DNA of 9,430 bases from Oscillospiraceae bacterium (GTDB taxonomy: Bacteria > Bacillota > Clostridia > Oscillospirales > UBA929): assembly GCA_031282535.1 (NCBI GenBank), contig JAITDM010000297.1, positions 1 through 9,430 on the forward strand, given 5' to 3'. The notes beneath the pieces were generated by a model. That model was given only the letters and a program-made list of their open reading frames with translations. It had not been told where the DNA came from and searched no databases. Positions 6,272 to 9,430 of this stretch are shown here, in pieces (the stretch's first letter is position 1; every line of letters starts with the position of its first letter). Made by a program: the position numbers and the translations under genes.

Positions 6272-6278
6272 TCGTTAG

Positions 6279-6308
6279 AGTGTATCATCGAAAGCCTGCC
6301 TCTGTCAA
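6279..6308 (-). promoter_or_regulatory. glnA sigma-A-type promoter
   Basis: A consensus -35 TTGACA (6303-6308) is followed after 18 bp by TACACT (6279-6284), a four-of-six match to TATAAT. Transcription should begin near 6272, giving a glnA leader of about 240 nt. An inverted repeat lies just upstream of the -35 and another at the start site, so the promoter is flanked by two possible operator sites. Confidence 0.65.
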
Positions 6309-6313
6309 GGCAT

Positions 6314-6336
6314 TTTTGGGCGCCGTCTGCCCAAAA
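6314..6336 (-). promoter_or_regulatory. Dyad upstream of glnA -35, possible activator site
   Basis: TTTTGGGC (6314-6321) and GCCCAAAA (6329-6336) are perfect inverted repeats separated by seven bases. The centre lies about 53 bp upstream of the predicted glnA start. T runs are on the outer 5' side and A runs on the outer 3' side on both strands, the opposite of a terminator, so a protein-binding site is more likely. It does not match the Firmicutes GlnR/TnrA consensus TGTNA-N7-TNACA, although the seven-base spacing is the same. Confidence 0.4.
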
Positions 6337-6400
6337 TCGCAGTTTTCCGGGCGGAAACGCCGGCCGGCGGGCGGCGGACGGCCACAATCGGCCGGGCGCT

Positions 6401-6450
6401 GCGCGCAGGAGGGGCGGCCTGTCCGGCCCGCCCCTCCTGCGCGCGGTTTT
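6401..6450 (+). terminator. 17-bp hairpin near M14 3' end, T-tract on plus strand
   Basis: Perfect 17-nt arms (6401-6417 and 6428-6444) flank a ten-base loop, a very stable GC-rich stem. Read on the plus strand it is followed by GGTTTTCG; read on the minus strand no T run follows. It lies about 40-85 bases beyond the peptidase stop codon, so it may end or protect that mRNA, but the canonical terminator polarity is for plus-strand transcription. Confidence 0.5.
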
Positions 6451-6471
6451 CGCCGCAAAGCGGCGGTTTTT
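6451..6471 (+). terminator. Second plus-oriented terminator-like hairpin
   Basis: CGCCGC-AAA-GCGGCG (6451-6465) is a perfect 6-bp stem followed on the plus strand by GTTTTT (6466-6471). It directly follows the 17-bp hairpin and lies 16 bases from the peptidase stop. On the minus strand the stem has only an A run after it (GCGGCGAAAACC) and so lacks intrinsic-terminator form. No plus-strand gene is visible upstream. Confidence 0.45.
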
Positions 6472-6486
6472 ACGTCTGTCGTCTGT

Positions 6487-9430
6487 TTAGCCGACGCTCA
6501 CCGTCACAAGATGGGTGAGTCCGTTGTCGAGGGCGCGCAGCGTGATGAGCGTGGTGCCGGCTCTGAGCGCCGTGATCGTGCCGGTCTGATCCACCTTCAC
6601 GATATTGGGGTTCGCGGAGGCGAATTCGTAGGTCTCGCCGTCGACCAGGAAGTTCAGCTTGGCCTTGCCCTTGATGCGCAGGGAGATGCGGGCCGAGGAA
6701 TGCGCCTTGACGACCGTCGTGTGGATCTGGCCGAATTGGACATCGTCGTCCACAGCCACATAGTAGCTGTGCCCGCCCAGCCAGGACTCCTCCTGCGTGA
6801 CGGCCGCGGGGAATGTGAAGTTGAGGCGGCCGCGCTTGTCTGTCCGGGCCTCGACGGTGTAGTCGCTCGCCTCGTCCGTGGGGGCGGCGTTGTAGCGCAG
6901 CGACAGAGAGACCGGCACGTCCGGCTCATACCCGACACCCTTGACGGTCACGGCCCGGTTCGCCTTGTCCGCTGTGACCTCAAAGCTGCCGTGGTACTCG
7001 TCGATGACGGGCACGTCGTCCGCTCCGATCGCGCCGCCCAGCATCTTGCTGTAGATCGCGTTCGAGGCGTAGCGGTAGTCGTCCTTCTGGTGCATCTTGT
7101 TGACCAGCGTATTGGCAAAGAGCGTGAGGTCGTAGGTGCTGCTCCCGACGGTCTGCTTGTACTCCAGCGCGACCACCGCGCCCAGGTACGGCGTGAGGTT
7201 CGCCTGGCGGATGAACCCGCCGAACGGCGTGTCGGTGGTGTTGCGGATCAGCACGCTGGCCCCCTCGGGGACCGTGCCGAAGTAGTTGCCGCCGAAGCCG
7301 TACATGATGTCGTCGCCGGCGGCGCGGTAGCTGTCGGTGACCGGACTCACCGCCTCATACTGGACGGTCGTCAGGCAGTCTGTGGTGCTGCCGCCGCTCA
7401 CGGCGCCAAACAGCTGGCTTATCGTCTGACTGCCGATGTTCAGCGTGAACGACCGGGCCGCCATGATCACCGCCGGCACGCCGGAGGTGATGGCGTCGGT
7501 CACGGCGTCGCGCTCATAGGGCTGCGTGTTTGTGTTCGCGACGATCACATCCGCCTCGGCGGGGTCGCGGGTCGCCGTGAAGCCCATCTCGTCGAGGAAG
7601 GCCTGTTTGCTGTAGTTGTAGCCGTACGCGCTTGTGAGGCTGCGGTGGATGTAGCCGGTTGTGCCGTCGGCCGGGCGGCCCGTCAGGTAGACGGTGGGTT
7701 TTTCGATCTTGCGCGCGGCCGGCAGTGTCTTCACGCCATACGCCTGGAGGACCTCCGTGTCGCGCACTTCGACGAAGTCCTCGTAGGAGATGAGGAAGTT
7801 GCTCTTGTACGGGCCGTCGGTGATGTAGCCGACGGTCCTGCCCTGGTCGAGCAGGGTGTTCACGGCCTTCACCGCCGCGACGCTGTTGTTCGCGAGCACC
7901 ACGGCGTCGCCGGCCTCTCCGTCGTACCAGCTCTTGCCGCCGCCGGGTTCCGTCACCGGCGCGAGCTTGCCGGCCAGCGCGCCGGGCACGCGGATCTCGT
8001 AGCAGTCGAAGCCGCGGGTCTTGTCAAATGATGTGGTCGGCTCGGAATAGAGGGTCGGCCAGGTGGTGATCAGGACGCTGTCGTACAGCGTGCCGTTGGC
8101 CACGTTGCGCTTGGCCTGGTGCATGTTGACGACCAGGCTGCCGGCCTTGTAGGCGACCCCGCCCACCGTGACGTCCTCGGTCAGCACGGAGAGCAGGACG
8201 TTGTTGCGCAGGAAGAAGTCCTTGATGTGGTACGCCTCGGAGAGGTTTCTCTGGTTGGCGTCGTCCAGCGGGATGACATAGTATTCCGGGAAGAAGTTGT
8301 TGTTGGCCGGGTCACGCGGACGGTACACATCCGCCTCGGCGCCGGGGACGTCGGCGACGTCCACATACCACGGACGGACCGAATCGGGATCCTCATTCTC
8401 CACGCCGCGCCTAAACCCGGCGACGAGGTTTTCCACATAGACGTCCTTGTTCTCGGCCACCTGTGTGGAGTGACCCATCATGCCGTACTCCAGCGCCTTC
8501 TTGCCCTCCTCGTTCGAGGCGGGCACCTCGACGGTGTAGGCCACCGTGCCGTGGAGCATCGAATACTGCGGGGTGTAGTTGGTCGACATGTCGTCCCACG
8601 GGGCCGACCAACTGAGGCCACTATTTGTGATATCAAGATAGTCGCGCAGCGGCATCTGGTAGCTGTTGTAGCGGGTGTTGTTCACAACGGCGGCCGCGCC
8701 GAACGCCTCGCCGCCCTTCACCGCCATCTCGGCAAAGAGGTCGTACTCCACGTTGGGCTCGTGCGGGGGCGAGCAGGGCTCGACCTGGAAGTTCGACACA
8801 AAGCCGTGGAACTCAATGTACGCCACGGGGTTCCAGTCGGAGATCATGTCGGTCATGTTGATCGTCTCGGCCTGCGTCTGGAACAGATTGTCGCGGTTCA
8901 GGTCGACGCCGCCGCCGCCCTGCCGCGTGTTGTGGGTCCGGCCGTCCACATTCTCCTCCGGCACGACGATGAAGAACACGTCGTCCAGGATCGCGTCCGA
9001 ATCGAAGGTTTTGCTTTCGATGTTGTAGTAGCTCTCCAGCGTCTCCTTAGAAATCGCCCCGGACGAATCTCTGCTGTCCGACGGGGTGATGCCGCCCTTG
9101 AAGGTCGTCCACTCGTCGATCAGCGTCGAGGTGGCCTGCCTTCTGGCACTCCTCTGCGCGGCGATCTTCGCCTCGCCGACCTCGGTGAGGCTCTCGATGT
9201 TGTCGTACGGCACCGGGGCGTCGTAGCCCTCGATGACGTCCCACACGAAGTCCATCGGCGCGTCCGCGCCGTTTGTCTCGTCGGCGTGGATGTTGCTGTA
9301 GAGCACCGGCACGCGGACATCGTCCTCGTGCTCCTCGTAGTACGCGAGCGCCGCGACGGGATTTTCGATCGACAGGGCCAGGAATTCCTTCCAATTATTT
9401 ACATCTTCCGCGGTCTCCGCCAACACGATG
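6487..9430 (-). CDS. Secreted M14 zinc carboxypeptidase with Big_2 domain, 5' end cut
   Basis: This is the C-terminal 980 or so residues of a multidomain M14 metallocarboxypeptidase; the start lies beyond 9430. Numbering from the GTG codon at 9426, the zinc site is complete: H47 and E50 in IHADE, substrate-binding N177-R178 in VDLNRD, H207 in EFHGF, and catalytic E300 in YTVEVP. The peptidase domain fills about residues 1-340. A middle region (about 590-700) has alternating hydrophobic strands (PTVYLTGRP, ADVIVANTN, VPAVIMAAR) suggestive of a Rossmann or DJ-1/GATase-like fold. After residue 805 come Ig-like beta domains, and the last 70 residues are a Big_2 domain (SANPNIVKVDQTGTITALRA). Ig-like tails are typical of exported surface proteins, but the signal peptide is outside the window. 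The substrate is unknown. The frame runs through the edge, so the GTG at 9426 is not taken as the start. Confidence 0.9.
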   Translation of the reverse strand, partial: IVLAETAEDVNNWKEFLALSIENPVAALAYYEEHEDDVRVPVLYSNIHADETNGADAPMDFVWDVIEGYDAPVPYDNIESLTEVGEAKIAAQRSARRQATSTLIDEWTTFKGGITPSDSRDSSGAISKETLESYYNIESKTFDSDAILDDVFFIVVPEENVDGRTHNTRQGGGGVDLNRDNLFQTQAETINMTDMISDWNPVAYIEFHGFVSNFQVEPCSPPHEPNVEYDLFAEMAVKGGEAFGAAAVVNNTRYNSYQMPLRDYLDITNSGLSWSAPWDDMSTNYTPQYSMLHGTVAYTVEVPASNEEGKKALEYGMMGHSTQVAENKDVYVENLVAGFRRGVENEDPDSVRPWYVDVADVPGAEADVYRPRDPANNNFFPEYYVIPLDDANQRNLSEAYHIKDFFLRNNVLLSVLTEDVTVGGVAYKAGSLVVNMHQAKRNVANGTLYDSVLITTWPTLYSEPTTSFDKTRGFDCYEIRVPGALAGKLAPVTEPGGGKSWYDGEAGDAVVLANNSVAAVKAVNTLLDQGRTVGYITDGPYKSNFLISYEDFVEVRDTEVLQAYGVKTLPAARKIEKPTVYLTGRPADGTTGYIHRSLTSAYGYNYSKQAFLDEMGFTATRDPAEADVIVANTNTQPYERDAVTDAITSGVPAVIMAARSFTLNIGSQTISQLFGAVSGGSTTDCLTTVQYEAVSPVTDSYRAAGDDIMYGFGGNYFGTVPEGASVLIRNTTDTPFGGFIRQANLTPYLGAVVALEYKQTVGSSTYDLTLFANTLVNKMHQKDDYRYASNAIYSKMLGGAIGADDVPVIDEYHGSFEVTADKANRAVTVKGVGYEPDVPVSLSLRYNAAPTDEASDYTVEARTDKRGRLNFTFPAAVTQEESWLGGHSYYVAVDDDVQFGQIHTTVVKAHSSARISLRIKGKAKLNFLVDGETYEFASANPNIVKVDQTGTITALRAGTTLITLRALDNGLTHLVTVSVG

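Larger units (their letters stand above)
6033..6486. other. Structured intergenic region between M14 gene and glnA
   Basis: This 454-base gap has no credible protein gene; the short frames in it have no recognisable product and run across hairpins. From high to low coordinates it contains two stem-loops next to the peptidase 3' end, GC-rich dyads (6344-6357 has TTTCCG-GG-CGGAAA), an AT/GC dyad at 6314-6336, the glnA promoter, a palindrome at its start site, a triloop hairpin, and two tandem attenuator-like elements before the glnA ribosome binding site. The individual elements are listed separately. Confidence 0.7.

Noticed and set aside
6033..6272. Glutamine riboswitch (glnA motif) in the glnA leader
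   Set aside because: The known glutamine aptamers are a cyanobacterial/marine class and I could not recognise their conserved core here; the hexaloop/terminator geometry fits better.
3876..6278. An 800-codon open frame on the plus strand opposite glnA
   Set aside because: It is the antisense shadow of glnA: low-complexity Arg/Ala/Val/His-rich translation with no family resemblance, explained by strong GC bias at third codon positions of the real gene.
6019..8031. A 670-codon open frame on the plus strand opposite the M14 gene and the glnA leader
   Set aside because: It runs across promoters and hairpins into the antisense of a clearly recognisable peptidase gene, and its product resembles nothing known.
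9424..9426. GTG at 9426 as the start of the M14 protein
   Set aside because: The frame stays open to the window edge, there is no visible ribosome binding site, no signal peptide follows, and the zinc-binding HxxE is only 47 residues away, so the N-terminal part must lie outside.
1..9430. tRNA, rRNA, CRISPR array, transposase or phage genes
   Set aside because: None of the characteristic sequences or repeated spacer patterns were seen on either strand.

Overview
The window looks like chromosomal DNA from a high-G+C member of the Clostridia (Bacillota), possibly Oscillospirales-like. The reasons are a type III glutamine synthetase, a zinc-type L31, strong AGGAGG-type ribosome binding sites, and a dgt-like gene directly upstream of dnaG, an order familiar from Firmicutes. 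By eye the G+C content is well above 60 percent; this was not computed. All seven protein genes are on the minus strand, so transcription runs from high to low coordinates. Both edges cut a gene.

Layout in the direction of transcription: (1) 9430-6487, the C-terminal 980 or so residues of a large, probably exported M14 zinc carboxypeptidase ending in a Big_2 Ig-like domain. (2) 6486-6033, a 454-base intergenic region packed with inverted repeats. It holds two hairpins behind the peptidase gene, a sigma-A promoter for glnA with palindromes around it, and a leader of about 240 nt containing mutually exclusive RNA structures that look like a transcription attenuator. (3) 6032-3939, type III glutamine synthetase. 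(4) 3826-3623, ribosomal protein L31 with its own extended -10 promoter, followed by a perfect 14-bp hairpin. (5) 3529-1375, a tight cassette of flavin reductase-like protein, YigZ/IMPACT-family protein and dGTPase-like HD hydrolase, joined by GTGA and ATGA stop/start overlaps. (6) 1237-1, DNA primase cut before its C-terminal helicase-binding domain; rpoD would be the expected next gene but lies outside.

Together the window covers nitrogen assimilation (glnA), translation (rpmE), and a nucleotide-pool/replication cassette (dgt-like gene, dnaG) to which a flavin reductase-like gene and a YigZ-family gene are translationally coupled. The coding content is mostly housekeeping, and I see no phage, CRISPR, toxin-antitoxin or transposase gene. 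The most interesting material is non-coding: the glnA leader contains a GCAGC-AAAGGC-GCTGC hairpin whose hexaloop has A at position 1 and G at position 4. Its 3' arm is also the 5' arm of an intrinsic terminator, which is the geometry expected of ANTAR-type antitermination. A weaker, partly duplicated version follows 41 nt downstream.
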